Notes: a model not told the origin generated them from the letters alone. A stretch of DNA of 64,000 nucleotides from Ignavibacteria bacterium (GCA_016710985.1 JADJTX010000006.1:1-64000); one strand, 5' to 3'. Shown: positions 55,368-63,886, counted from the stretch's first letter. Numbers and translations: made by a program.

Positions 55368-56369
55368 ATGACTCAGCAGAAAATTCAGAATTATACCGAT
55401 GTGGAAACAGTAAAAATATTAAACTCGAAATATACTGAACTGAAAAATGAGATATCAAAAGTTATTGTAGGGCAGGACAAAATAATAGAACAGATAATGA
55501 TATCCATTTTATCCAAGGGACATTGTTTACTGGTTGGTGTCCCGGGACTTGCTAAGACATTGATTGTGAAAACGCTTTCAGAGGTTCTTGATCTCAATTT
55601 CAGCAGGATACAATTTACTCCTGATCTTATGCCTTCGGATATCACAGGAACAGAAATTTTGGAAAATGACAAAGACGGCAAAAAAGTATTTAAATTTATA
55701 AAAGGACCAGTTTTCGGGAACATTATTTTAGCAGATGAAATAAACAGAACACCCCCAAAAACCCAGTCCGCACTGCTTGAAGCAATGCAGGAGCATAAAG
55801 TAACCGCGGCAGGAACAACATATAAGTTAGAAGAGCCGTTTTTTGTTCTGGCAACTCAAAATCCCATTGAGCAGGAAGGAACGTATCCGCTTCCCGAAGC
55901 GCAGCTTGACAGATTTATGTTTAATCTCTGGCTTGAATATCCTGAGTATCAGGAAGAGCTTGAAATAATAAAGAGAACAACGAGCATGTATCAGCCTGAA
56001 TTGAGAATTATTTTTTCAAAAGAAGACATAATTTTATTTCAGGATCTGGTCAGGAAAGTTCCGGTAGCTGACGAGGTAATAAATTATGCTGTCAGTCTTG
56101 TAGCGAAGACAAGACCTTTAAATCAGGGTTCACCGAAAATAGTAAAAGATTATATCAGCTGGGGTGCAGGACCAAGAGCATCACAGTATCTGATATTAGG
56201 AGCAAAAACAAACTGCATACTGGAAGGAAGATTTTCGCCAAACATTGATGATGTAAAAAAAGTCGTGAAGCCGGTATTAAGGCACAGACTGATCACAAAT
56301 TTTAATGCTGAAGCAGACGGAATGAGTGTCATAAAAATCATTGAATCACTAATGATCTCAGGGGATTAG
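55368..56369 (+). CDS. MoxR-family AAA+ ATPase
   Basis: 333 residues. Walker A GVPGLAKTLIVKTLSE, Walker B NIILADEINRTPPKTQSALL, sensor 1 LATQNPIEQEGTYPLPEAQ and the C-terminal lid (RHRLITNFNAEADG). MoxR proteins act as chaperones in metal-cofactor insertion or membrane-complex assembly, normally beside a DUF58/VWA gene. That partner is missing here: after a 313-bp spacer the ribosomal operon begins. Confidence 0.93.
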   Translation: MTQQKIQNYTDVETVKILNSKYTELKNEISKVIVGQDKIIEQIMISILSKGHCLLVGVPGLAKTLIVKTLSEVLDLNFSRIQFTPDLMPSDITGTEILENDKDGKKVFKFIKGPVFGNIILADEINRTPPKTQSALLEAMQEHKVTAAGTTYKLEEPFFVLATQNPIEQEGTYPLPEAQLDRFMFNLWLEYPEYQEELEIIKRTTSMYQPELRIIFSKEDIILFQDLVRKVPVADEVINYAVSLVAKTRPLNQGSPKIVKDYISWGAGPRASQYLILGAKTNCILEGRFSPNIDDVKKVVKPVLRHRLITNFNAEADGMSVIKIIESLMISGD

Positions 56370-56682
56370 AAGAATTCTTAAATTCAGACTAACAGCCTCC
56401 AGAATTCAGTATGTTTCAGCACAGTTGAGAACAAGATTGGCGGAGAAAGCAAAAAGGTCAATCCGGGAAGGAATTAATAGAATAAAGTCTTATCTGAAAC
56501 AGTATGGCAATGTTGTTTATGCAATAGATCGAATTTTTGTATTCACATTGAAAGTATTCACGTTTTACATGATTTCTTGTATTGACTTTTCTAAGCATTT
56601 TGAGTAATTTGAAGTTTTCCCAAAAAATGTACTTCATTTATATTTGTATTGATATTTTGAAATTTTTTAAGACAATAACCCG
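56370..56682. other. Spacer between moxR-like gene and rplB, with possible promoter
   Basis: A basic open stretch (56425-56607, RTRLAEKAKRSIREGINRI) resembles no family I know and lacks a clear ribosome binding site. TATATTTG at 56639-56646 fits a TAnnTTTG -7 box for the rplB-led operon. No rplW, rplD, rplC or rpsJ precedes rplB. Confidence 0.4.
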
Positions 56683-57504
56683 ATGGCATTAAGGAAATTA
56701 AAACCCACAACACCGGCAACCAGATATTACAGCATATCATCTTTTGATGAGATCACCAAAAGCAAACCCGAGAAATCTCTTTTAGCCCCTTTAAAAAAAT
56801 CCGGCGGAAGAAATAATCTGGGGAGAATCACTTCAAGGTTCAGAGGCGGCGGACACAAGAGACGATACAGAATAATAGATTTTAAAAGAAATAATAATAC
56901 CGAAGCAGAGGTCATTGCCATAGAATATGATCCGAACAGAACAGCCAGAATAGCATTGATAAAATACACTAATGGTGAAAAGAATTATATCATAGCTCCG
57001 GACGGCATAAAAGTCGGTGAAAAAATTGAGTCTTCGAATGATGCGGATCTTAAAACCGGAAATACTTTGGCGATATCTGCAATTCCGGTCGGAACATTCA
57101 TTCATAATATAGAGATGAAGCCGGGAAAAGGTGCTCAGATAGCAAGAAGTGCCGGTACATCAGCTCAGATCGTTGCAAAAGATGTCAAATATTCACAGAT
57201 AAAATTACCATCAGGTGAGGTAAGGATGATTCTCAACGAATGTAAAGCAACATTAGGAGTAGTGAGCAATATTGATCATGAAAATATAAGTTTGGGTAAG
57301 GCGGGCAGGTCCAGGTGGTTAGGACGTAGACCACATGTAAGAGGTGTAGCAATGAATCCTGTGGATCACCCGATGGGTGGAGGAGAAGGAAAGACTTCGG
57401 GCGGCGGACATCCGGTAAGTCCGTGGGGATTGCCTGCAAAAGGATATAAAACAAGAAAGAAGAAAAATATTTCAAATAAGTTTATTGTAAAGAAAAGGAA
57501 ATAA
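56683..57504 (+). CDS. rplB: 50S ribosomal protein L2
   Basis: 273 residues, full length. NNLGRITSRFRGGGHKRRYR and the peptidyl-transferase region GRRPHVRGVAMNPVDHPMGG, followed by GEGKTSGGGHPVSPWG, are diagnostic. L2 binds 23S rRNA and helps join subunits. It is the first ribosomal gene in the window. Confidence 0.98.
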   Translation: MALRKLKPTTPATRYYSISSFDEITKSKPEKSLLAPLKKSGGRNNLGRITSRFRGGGHKRRYRIIDFKRNNNTEAEVIAIEYDPNRTARIALIKYTNGEKNYIIAPDGIKVGEKIESSNDADLKTGNTLAISAIPVGTFIHNIEMKPGKGAQIARSAGTSAQIVAKDVKYSQIKLPSGEVRMILNECKATLGVVSNIDHENISLGKAGRSRWLGRRPHVRGVAMNPVDHPMGGGEGKTSGGGHPVSPWGLPAKGYKTRKKKNISNKFIVKKRK

Positions 57505-57507
57505 TTA

Positions 57508-57794
57508 ATGTCGAGATCTCTCAAAAAGGTCCTTATATAGATTTTAAATTAGTTGAAAAGATAGACAAGCTGAATTCCCAGAAGCAGAAAAAAGTAATAA
57601 AAACCTGGGCAAGAGCCTGTACTATATCACCGGATTTTGTCGGACACACTTTTGCTGTTCATAACGGAAATAAATTCATACCGGTATATGTATCAGAAAA
57701 CATGGTAGGTCACAAGCTTGGTGAGTTTTCACATACAAGAACATTCAGAGCTCATTCAGGACAAAGAAAAGAAGAGAAAGCGGGAGGTAAATAA
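57508..57794 (+). CDS. rpsS: 30S ribosomal protein S19 (one frameshift)
   Basis: ATG at 57508 gives MSRSLKK, then the frame breaks because one G is missing in AAAAAGG(G)TCC near 57527. The restored protein reads GPYIDFKLVEKID, IKTWARACTISPDFVGHTF, VGHKLGEFSHTRTFRAHSG, which is S19, about 95 residues. It ends at TAA 57794 directly before rplV. Loss of this essential gene is not credible, so this is an assembly error. Confidence 0.93.
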
Positions 57795-58148
57795 ATGGAA
57801 GCAAGAGCATTAAAAAGATACATTGGTTCATCACCGAGAAAAATGAGATTGGTAGTAGATCTGATCAGAAATAAAAGAGTTGATGAAGCGGTGAGTATTT
57901 TGAGATTTACGAATAAAAATGCTGCTAAAGTAGTTGAGCAGACATTGGTTTCCGCATACAGTAATTTAGTTAACAAGCTTGATTCGGGCAGACTAAGTCA
58001 GAATGATGTTATAATAAAGGAAGCATTTGTAAACGAAGGACCATCAATGAAAAGAGTTTTACCTGCGCCTCAGGGGAGAGCCAACAGGATACAAAAGCGT
58101 TCAGCTCATTTAACAGTTGTAGTAGAGCAATTAGAAGAAATCAAATAA
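57795..58148 (+). CDS. rplV: 50S ribosomal protein L22
   Basis: 117 residues. RYIGSSPRKMRLVVDLIRNK and the exit-tunnel hairpin with AFVNEGPSMKRVLPAPQGRA are typical. It begins on the base after the rpsS stop. Confidence 0.97.
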   Translation: MEARALKRYIGSSPRKMRLVVDLIRNKRVDEAVSILRFTNKNAAKVVEQTLVSAYSNLVNKLDSGRLSQNDVIIKEAFVNEGPSMKRVLPAPQGRANRIQKRSAHLTVVVEQLEEIK

Positions 58149-58172
58149 TTAAACATATTTTAAGGAGATTTA

Positions 58173-58805
58173 TTGGGACAGAAAACACACCCGGTAGGAT
58201 TTAGATTAGGGGTCATAAATACATGGGATTCAAACTGGTATGATGACAAGAGTTTTTCTCAGAAACTGATGGAAGATTCAGTCATAAGGTCGTATCTGAA
58301 AAAGAGACTGGAGAAAGCCGGAATTGCAAACATTACAATTGAGAGAACGCTGAAGAAAATTACATTAACGATTCACACTTCAAGACCCGGGTTTGTCATA
58401 GGTAAGAGCGGAAAGGAAATTACACAGCTGGAAAGTGAAATAAAGAAGATCACAAATAAAGAAGTTAAGATCAATGTGTTCGAAATAAAGAAGCCCGAAT
58501 TAAATGCAGTACTGGTGGCAGAAAACATTGCAGGTCAGCTTGCACACAGGGTTTCTTTCAGAAGAGCAATGAAATCTGCAATTACTTCTACAATGAGGAT
58601 GGGTGCTGAAGGGATTAAAATAATGTGTGCGGGAAGATTAGGCGGAGCAGAAATTGCAAGGACAGAACAGTATAAAGAAGGAAGGATTCCGTTACAGACA
58701 ATAAGAGCGGACATCGACTATGCATCAGTAACATCTCATACTATATATGGAGCAATTGGTGTTAAGGTCTGGATTTGCAGAGGCGAAAAACTATCAAGAA
58801 ATTAA
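58173..58805 (+). CDS. rpsC: 30S ribosomal protein S3
   Basis: 210 residues, TTG start supported by AAGGAG 6 bp upstream and by MGQKTHPVGFRLGVINTWDS being the conserved start. KH domain RPGFVIGKSGKEI and C-terminal GRLGGAEIARTEQYKEGRIP complete the match. Confidence 0.97.
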   Translation: MGQKTHPVGFRLGVINTWDSNWYDDKSFSQKLMEDSVIRSYLKKRLEKAGIANITIERTLKKITLTIHTSRPGFVIGKSGKEITQLESEIKKITNKEVKINVFEIKKPELNAVLVAENIAGQLAHRVSFRRAMKSAITSTMRMGAEGIKIMCAGRLGGAEIARTEQYKEGRIPLQTIRADIDYASVTSHTIYGAIGVKVWICRGEKLSRN

Positions 58806-58826
58806 AATTTTACTGGAGATAAAAAC

Positions 58827-59238
58827 ATGTTAATGCCCAAAAGGGTTAAATTCAGGAAAGCCCAAAGAGGACATTTAAGAGGAAATGCCGGAAGAGGATT
58901 CAGTGTATCATTCGGTACGTTCGGATTAAAAGCAATGGAACCGGCCTGGATCACAGACAGGCAAATTGAAGCTGCGAGAATAGCTTTGACTAGGCATATG
59001 AAAAGGGACGGAAGAGTATTTATAAGGATATTTCCGGATAAGCCAGTTTCAAAGAAACCGGCTGAAACAAGAATGGGTAAGGGTAAAGGGAGCTCCCGAA
59101 TTTTGGGTTGCAGTGATAAAACCCGGAAGAATAATGTTTGAAGTTGACGGTGTCACTAAAACAGTTGCCGAAGAAGCATTAAGATTAGCATCTCATAAAC
59201 TGCCGATCAAAACAAAATTTGTAGCAAGAATAGATTAA
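58827..59238 (+). CDS. rplP: 50S ribosomal protein L16 (one frameshift)
   Basis: MLMPKRVKFRKAQRGHLRGN and EAARIALTRHMKRDGRVFIR are diagnostic. An extra G in AAAGGG near 59085 shifts the frame after ETRMGKGKG. The restored reading continues APEFWVAVIKPGRIMFEVDG and ends KFVARID at 59238. About 137 residues. Confidence 0.95.
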
Positions 59239-59252
59239 CAATAATAAATAAA

Positions 59253-59471
59253 ATGAAAGCATATCAAGTTAGAGAAATGAGTGCGGATGATCTCAAGAAT
59301 TCTTTAAAGGATAGTTATGAGGCTATAGAGAATTTGAGGTTTCAGCACGCAATCGGACAACTGGAAAATTTTAAATCTTTATCAAATACAAGAAAAGATA
59401 TTGCCCGGATCAAAACTATTTTAAGAGAGAAGGATCTAAAAATCAACCAAAATATTTCAAAGAAAAAATAA
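59253..59471 (+). CDS. rpmC: 50S ribosomal protein L29
   Basis: 72 residues. The two-helix pattern REMSADDLKNSLKDSYEAIE, RFQHAIGQLENFKSLSNTRK, DIARIKTILREK is L29. ATG 14 bp after the rplP stop. Confidence 0.95.
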   Translation: MKAYQVREMSADDLKNSLKDSYEAIENLRFQHAIGQLENFKSLSNTRKDIARIKTILREKDLKINQNISKKK

Positions 59472-59484
59472 CAAATTTTAAAAG

Positions 59485-59868
59485 ATGTCTAAAGAGACAA
59501 TAATAGAAAAAGCGGAAGAGATTGTTGAGAAGATTGCTGAAAAGGCAGAAGAGATAGTCGAGAAAATTGAAGAAAAAATAGAAGGTATAAAGAAAAACCG
59601 AGGAGAAAAAAAACTTCGCATTCGGGAATGAGAAAAACGAGGGTTGGAAAAGTTCTGAGCAATAAAATGGATAAAACCATTATTGTGAGTGAAGAGAAGA
59701 GAATAATGCATCCCATTTACAAAAATACTTTAAAAGACGACTAAGTTTGCAGCTCACGATCCAAAGAATACCTGTGATATTGGAGATACGGTGAAGATCA
59801 TGGAGACAAGACCTCTGAGCAAGACAAAGAGGTGGAGATTAGTTGAAATAGTAGAAAAAGTAAAATAA
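59485..59868 (+). CDS. rpsQ: 30S ribosomal protein S17 with a long Glu/Lys helical N-terminal extension (frameshifted)
   Basis: ATG 59485 opens a highly regular helix (EKAEEIVEKIAEKAEEIVEK and on) of about 45 residues that is absent from ordinary S17. The S17 core follows: GMRKTRVGKVLSNKMDKTII, EEKRIMHPIY, TTKFAAHDPKNTCDIGDTVK, METRPLSKTKRWRLVEIVEK. Indels in the A8 run near 59608 and in two A runs near 59722-59737 break the frame. The predicted whole is about 130 residues against 80-90 normally. Alternatively the core could start at its own ATG (59630), but the upstream frame directly after rpmC has no other role. Confidence 0.88.
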
Positions 59869-59898
59869 TTCAAACATACATATTAAAGATTATTACAT

Positions 59899-60267
59899 AT
59901 GATACAGGAAGAAACAAACTTAGTGGTTGCGGATAATTCAGGGGCAAAGTCAGTGAGATGCATAAGAGTTCTCGGAGGTTCAGACAGAAGATACGCAGGT
60001 GTTGGTGATGTAATTGTTGTGACTGTAAAGACTGCAATACCTGGAGGAACAGTGAAGAAAGGTGAAGTTTCTAAAGCTGTGATAGTCAGGACAGTTAAGG
60101 AAACAAGAAGGAAGGACGGTACTTACATTAAGTTTGATGAGAATGCAGCAGTATTGATTAATGCGCAGAACGAACCAAAAGGAACAAGAATTTTCGGACC
60201 TGTAGCCAGGGAATTAAGAGACAAGCAGTTCATGAAAATCATTTCATTAGCACCGGAAGTAATCTAA
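59899..60267 (+). CDS. rplN: 50S ribosomal protein L14
   Basis: 122 residues. MIQEETNLVVADNSGAKSVR, CIRVLGGSDRRYAGVGDVIV and GTRIFGPVARELRDKQFMKI are L14 signatures. Intact. A short AAAAGTT repeat (60264-60281) follows the stop. Confidence 0.98.
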   Translation: MIQEETNLVVADNSGAKSVRCIRVLGGSDRRYAGVGDVIVVTVKTAIPGGTVKKGEVSKAVIVRTVKETRRKDGTYIKFDENAAVLINAQNEPKGTRIFGPVARELRDKQFMKIISLAPEVI

Positions 60268-60281
60268 AAGTTAAAAGTTAA
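60264..60281. repeat. Two AAAAGTT heptamers inside the ribosomal operon
   Basis: TAAAAGTTAAAAGTTAATTG bridges the rplN stop and the rplX start: the same word as the arrays at 31009, 34661 and 36008, here caught at minimal copy number. Confidence 0.6.
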
Positions 60282-60647
60282 TTGAGTAAAAACATGGAAG
60301 TTAAGGAAAAATTAAAAACCAGAATCAAGAAAAATGATTCGGTAAAAGTAGTTTCGGGAAATTCAAAAGGATCAGTCGGGAAAGTATTATTCATTGACCG
60401 GGAAAAAGGAAGGGTCATAGTCGAAGGAGTAAATATTATTCACAGGCATACCAAACCTAATCAAAAGAATCAGCAGGGCGGAATTGTAAAGAGAGAAGCG
60501 CCGATCAATATTTCCAATGTAATGTTAATGTGTCCGAAGACAAATCAGCCGACAAGAATCGGAATGAATTTAATAAAGGATGAAAAGACCGGAAAAGTTA
60601 CAAAAATGAGATTAAGCAAAAAATCCGGTGAAATTATTATAAGTTAA
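60282..60647 (+). CDS. rplX: 50S ribosomal protein L24
   Basis: 121 residues from TTG 60282, or 117 from ATG 60294. KNDSVKVVSGNSKGSVGKVL (KOW motif) and NIIHRHTKPNQKNQQGGIVK, then REAPINISNVMLMCP, are diagnostic. The start is uncertain because neither codon has a strong ribosome binding site. Confidence 0.96.
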   Translation: MSKNMEVKEKLKTRIKKNDSVKVVSGNSKGSVGKVLFIDREKGRVIVEGVNIIHRHTKPNQKNQQGGIVKREAPINISNVMLMCPKTNQPTRIGMNLIKDEKTGKVTKMRLSKKSGEIIIS

Positions 60648-60652
60648 ATATA

Positions 60653-61312
60653 ATGGCAAAAACAAAATCAGACAGAAAGAAAGAGACAGAGCCAAAGAAA
60701 AAGGGTGAAGATACAGCCGGTGAAAAATCCGGCGAAGTATTTAAAGAAGAGAAAGTACCTGTTAATCTATTAAAGCATTACAGGGAAAAGGTCGTACCGG
60801 AGCTGATGAAAAAATTTAATTTTAAGAATGTTATGGAAGCTCCGAGATTAGAGAAGATAAATATAAATGTAGGTGTAGGAGCAGCAACAGCTGATCAGAA
60901 ACTAATTGAAACCACCGTAAAGGAAATTGAAGCAATTACAGGTCAGAAACCGGCAGTAGTAAAAGCAAAAAAATCTGTATCAAATTTCAAGCTTAGAGAA
61001 GGTATGAATATCGGAGTAAAGCTCACATTAAGAAACGCAAGAATGTATGAATTTCTTGAAAGATTCATTAACATATCCATTCCGAGAATAAGAGATTTCA
61101 GGGGATTATCAGATAAGAGTTTTGACGGCAGAGGTAATTACAGTATTGGAATAAAAGAGCAGATAATATTTCCTGAAATAAATGTAGATAATGTAAACAG
61201 AATATCAGGAATGGATCTTACTTTTGTGACAACAGCGAAGACAGATGAAGAGTCATTTGGATTACTGAAAGGATTCGGATTGCCGTTCATCACAAGACAG
61301 TCAAAAAATTAA
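60653..61312 (+). CDS. rplE: 50S ribosomal protein L5 with charged N-terminal extension
   Basis: 219 residues against about 180 in most bacteria. The first 37 (AKTKSDRKKETEPKKKGEDT and on) are a Lys/Glu-rich tail without match to L5. The core starts at LLKHYREKVVPELMKKFNFK and contains KPAVVKAKKSVSNFKLREGM, RIRDFRGLSDKSFDGRGNYS and IGIKEQIIFPE. Intact. Confidence 0.96.
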   Translation: MAKTKSDRKKETEPKKKGEDTAGEKSGEVFKEEKVPVNLLKHYREKVVPELMKKFNFKNVMEAPRLEKININVGVGAATADQKLIETTVKEIEAITGQKPAVVKAKKSVSNFKLREGMNIGVKLTLRNARMYEFLERFINISIPRIRDFRGLSDKSFDGRGNYSIGIKEQIIFPEINVDNVNRISGMDLTFVTTAKTDEESFGLLKGFGLPFITRQSKN

Positions 61313-61332
61313 TTAAGCTATAATAAAAACAA

Positions 61333-61602
61333 ATGGCAAGAAAATCATTAATAGCGAGACAAAAGAGGCGTGAAAGAACAGTTAAGCAGTATGCTGAACT
61401 GAGAAAAGAGTTGAAAGCAAAAGGTGATTATGAAGCGCTGCAAAAACTTCCGAGAGACAGCAGTGCGTCGAGGCTGAACAACAGATGTAATGTAACCGGT
61501 AGAGTAAGGGGATATTACAGGAAGTTCGGAATGTCAAGATTAGTGTTCAGAGAAATGGCTTTGCAGGGAAAAATCCCGGGAATAGTAAAATCAAGCTGGT
61601 AA
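61333..61602 (+). CDS. rpsN: 30S ribosomal protein S14 (zinc-independent type)
   Basis: 89 residues. ARKSLIARQKRRERTVKQYA, RDSSASRLNNRCNVTGRVRG and YYRKFGMSRLVFREMA identify S14. No CxxC pairs, so it is the zinc-independent long form. Confidence 0.97.
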   Translation: MARKSLIARQKRRERTVKQYAELRKELKAKGDYEALQKLPRDSSASRLNNRCNVTGRVRGYYRKFGMSRLVFREMALQGKIPGIVKSSW

Positions 61603-61626
61603 AATAAAGTTTAGGAGAAATTTAAA

Positions 61627-62025
61627 ATGTCAATGACCGATCCAATTTCGGATTATTTAACAAGATTAAGAAATGCACTGAAGGCAGGAAAGAAGAGTGT
61701 AGATTTACCTTCATCCAAATTCAAGGAAGCATTGAGCTCAATATTAAAGAAAACATCTTTCATTGAGGATTACAAAGTAATAGAGACAGAAAAAAAATTC
61801 AAGATGCTTTCCATCAAATTGAAATACTCAGATGGAGACAGTGTGATCTTAGGATTAAAAAGGATCAGCAGACCCGGAATAAGAAGATATGTAAATCATG
61901 AAGATATTCCGAGAGTAAGAAACGGATTCGGAATTGCTGTTGTGTCAACTTCCAAGGGATTGATGACAGACAGAGAAGCAAGGGATTCAAAAGTTGGCGG
62001 AGAAGTCGTCTGCCAAGTTTGGTAA
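61627..62025 (+). CDS. rpsH: 30S ribosomal protein S8
   Basis: 132 residues. MTDPISDYLTRLRNALKAGK and the C-terminal GIAVVSTSKGLMTDREARDS with GGEVVCQVW are diagnostic. Ribosome binding site AGGAGA upstream. Intact. Confidence 0.98.
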   Translation: MSMTDPISDYLTRLRNALKAGKKSVDLPSSKFKEALSSILKKTSFIEDYKVIETEKKFKMLSIKLKYSDGDSVILGLKRISRPGIRRYVNHEDIPRVRNGFGIAVVSTSKGLMTDREARDSKVGGEVVCQVW

Positions 62026-62049
62026 TAAATTTTTAAAGCAGAAAATACA

Positions 62050-62589
62050 ATGAGCAGAATAGGAAAAAAGCCAGTTAATATATTAGAAAAAGTAAAGGTT
62101 ACTCAAAAAGATAATAATATTGAGGTAACCGGTCCAAAGGGAACATTAAATTTGAATGTTGTCGGAGGCATAAAGGTAGATATTAACGGAAATGAAATTC
62201 AGGTAAAAAGGGATGACGACTCAAAGAAAAACAGGGCTTTGCACGGATTATACAGATCCTTAATAAGCAACATGGTTACCGGTGTAAATGACGGATTTAC
62301 TAAAAAACTTGAACTGGTGGGAATCGGTTACAGAGCGGAATTGAAAGGTAAGAATTTAGTAATGATGCTTGGATTTTCACATCCTACGGTATTCAATCCT
62401 CCTCCTGATATAAGCCTTGACGTTCCAAATCCAAATACAGTAATAGTTTCCGGTATCAGTAAGGATCTTGTCGGATTGGTTGCTTCGAAAATAAGATCAT
62501 TCAGACTTCCGGAGCCTTACAAGGGCAAAGGAATTAAGTATGAAAATGAAGTAGTAAGAAGAAAAGCCGGTAAGACAGCTGCAAAATAA
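62050..62589 (+). CDS. rplF: 50S ribosomal protein L6
   Basis: 179 residues. MSRIGKKPVNILEKVKVTQK, NRALHGLYRSLISNMVTGV and the C-terminal LPEPYKGKGIKYENEVVRRK with AGK are the L6 signature. Intact. Confidence 0.98.
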   Translation: MSRIGKKPVNILEKVKVTQKDNNIEVTGPKGTLNLNVVGGIKVDINGNEIQVKRDDDSKKNRALHGLYRSLISNMVTGVNDGFTKKLELVGIGYRAELKGKNLVMMLGFSHPTVFNPPPDISLDVPNPNTVIVSGISKDLVGLVASKIRSFRLPEPYKGKGIKYENEVVRRKAGKTAAK

Positions 62590-62606
62590 AATTTTTAGAA
62601 ATCATA

Positions 62607-62978
62607 ATGAATCAAATACAAAAAAGCAAAAACAGACGCGATAGAATCAGGCATCAGATCAAGAAAAAAGTAAGAGGGACGTCTGAAAAGCCAAGACTGG
62701 TTGTTTACAGAAGTTCACTTCATATTTATGCGCAGCTTATAGATGATGTAAATGCAAAGACGCTTGTATCAGTGTCCACAAAGTCAAAAGATGTAGCCGA
62801 AAAGATATCAGGTTTAAAGGGAAAGATAGATAAAAGTAAGGAAGTTGGTAAGATTACAGCGGAGAAAGCAAAATCAACAAACATAAATCAGGTAGTATTT
62901 GACCGAAACGGATATTTGTATCACGGAAGAGTAAAAGCTCTGGCTGAAGGAGCCCGAGAAGGTGGTTTAAACTTCTAA
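62607..62978 (+). CDS. rplR: 50S ribosomal protein L18
   Basis: 123 residues. RRDRIRHQIKKKVRGTSEKP, RLVVYRSSLHIYAQLIDD and YHGRVKALAEGAREGGLNF fit L18, which binds 5S rRNA. Intact; the tRNA-Gln gene follows 50 bp later. Confidence 0.98.
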   Translation: MNQIQKSKNRRDRIRHQIKKKVRGTSEKPRLVVYRSSLHIYAQLIDDVNAKTLVSVSTKSKDVAEKISGLKGKIDKSKEVGKITAEKAKSTNINQVVFDRNGYLYHGRVKALAEGAREGGLNF

Positions 62979-63028
62979 ATATAATTATTATATTTACAAG
63001 CATTTTACAAAAAATAAAAACCATAAAC

Positions 63029-63099
63029 TCTCGGGTCGTCTAATGGCAGGACACCGGCCTTTGGAGCCGTTTGTGGAGGTTCGACTCCTCCCCTGAGAA
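63029..63099 (+). tRNA. tRNA-Gln (anticodon TTG) inside the spc operon
   Basis: Acceptor TCTCGGG pairs with CCTGAGA (one G-U). The anticodon loop CTTTGGA has anticodon TTG. The T arm is GGAGG/CCTCC with loop TTCGACT; discriminator A, no encoded CCA. The anticodon stem reads CCGGC/GCCGT. Adding one G after GCCG restores both a perfect 5-bp stem and a 5-nt variable loop, so a homopolymer deletion is likely here too. It lies between rplR and rpsE on the operon strand. Confidence 0.9.
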
Positions 63100-63138
63100 C
63101 AATTAAGATTCAGATATTTCAGAAAGAATTAAAATTTA

Positions 63139-63654
63139 ATGATTAAAAAAAATAAAGCGTTTAAAGCAGGCGAATTAGAACTTAAGGAAAAAATGGTTTC
63201 CATTGGGAGAGTTGCTAAGGTAGTCAAAGGCGGAAGGCGATTCAGTTTTTCAGCTGTAACAGTAGTTGGAGACGGTAACGGACATGTAGGAATCGGACTT
63301 GGTAAAGCAAACGAAGTAACGGATTCTATAAGAAAAAGTGTCGAAGATGCAAAGAAAAATGTAATTACTGTTCCGATTGTAAAGGGAACAATTCCGCATG
63401 AAATTATAGGGAAATTCGGAGCGGCAAGAGTATTATTGAAACCCGCTTCACCCGGAACAGGAATCATAGCCGGAAGTAAGGTCAGGGCGGTTTTGGAATC
63501 AGCAGGAGTACAGGATGTGCTGACAAAGATTTTAGGCTCATCAAATCCGCATAATGTAGTGAAAGCAACAATGAAAGCTTTAGTTTTATTAAGTGACGCA
63601 AAGACAGTCGCAAACAGAAGAGGATTGTCACTTCAGGAATTGTTTGCTAATTAA
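63139..63654 (+). CDS. rpsE: 30S ribosomal protein S5
   Basis: 171 residues. RVAKVVKGGRRFSFSAVTVV, GDGNGHVGIGLGKANEVTD and ASPGTGIIAGSKVRAVLESA are diagnostic of S5. Intact; first ribosomal gene after the tRNA. Confidence 0.98.
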   Translation: MIKKNKAFKAGELELKEKMVSIGRVAKVVKGGRRFSFSAVTVVGDGNGHVGIGLGKANEVTDSIRKSVEDAKKNVITVPIVKGTIPHEIIGKFGAARVLLKPASPGTGIIAGSKVRAVLESAGVQDVLTKILGSSNPHNVVKATMKALVLLSDAKTVANRRGLSLQELFAN

Positions 63655-63697
63655 AAAAAGAATTTAGATCTAAATTAAAGATAAATTTAATTTTCAA

Positions 63698-63886
63698 ATG
63701 AAGATGTTAAAGATAACACAAACACGAAGTATAATAGGCAGGTTAAAGAAACAGAAGAGGACAATAGAAGCATTGGGATTGGGAAGACCTAATTATTATA
63801 CGGTGAAAAATGATACACCTCAGATCAGGGGAATGATAAATGTTGTCAAGCATTTAATCAAAGTAGAAGAAAATTATAAACAATAA
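63698..63886 (+). CDS. rpmD: 50S ribosomal protein L30
   Basis: 62 residues. KITQTRSIIGRLKKQKRTIE, ALGLGRPNYYTVKNDTPQIR, GMINVVKHLIKVEE match L30. Normally rplO and secY would come next. Confidence 0.96.
   Translation: MKMLKITQTRSIIGRLKKQKRTIEALGLGRPNYYTVKNDTPQIRGMINVVKHLIKVEENYKQ

Noticed and set aside
56425..56607. 60-codon basic open frame upstream of rplB
   Set aside because: Could be a gene remnant, but there is no start context and no family match; not called.
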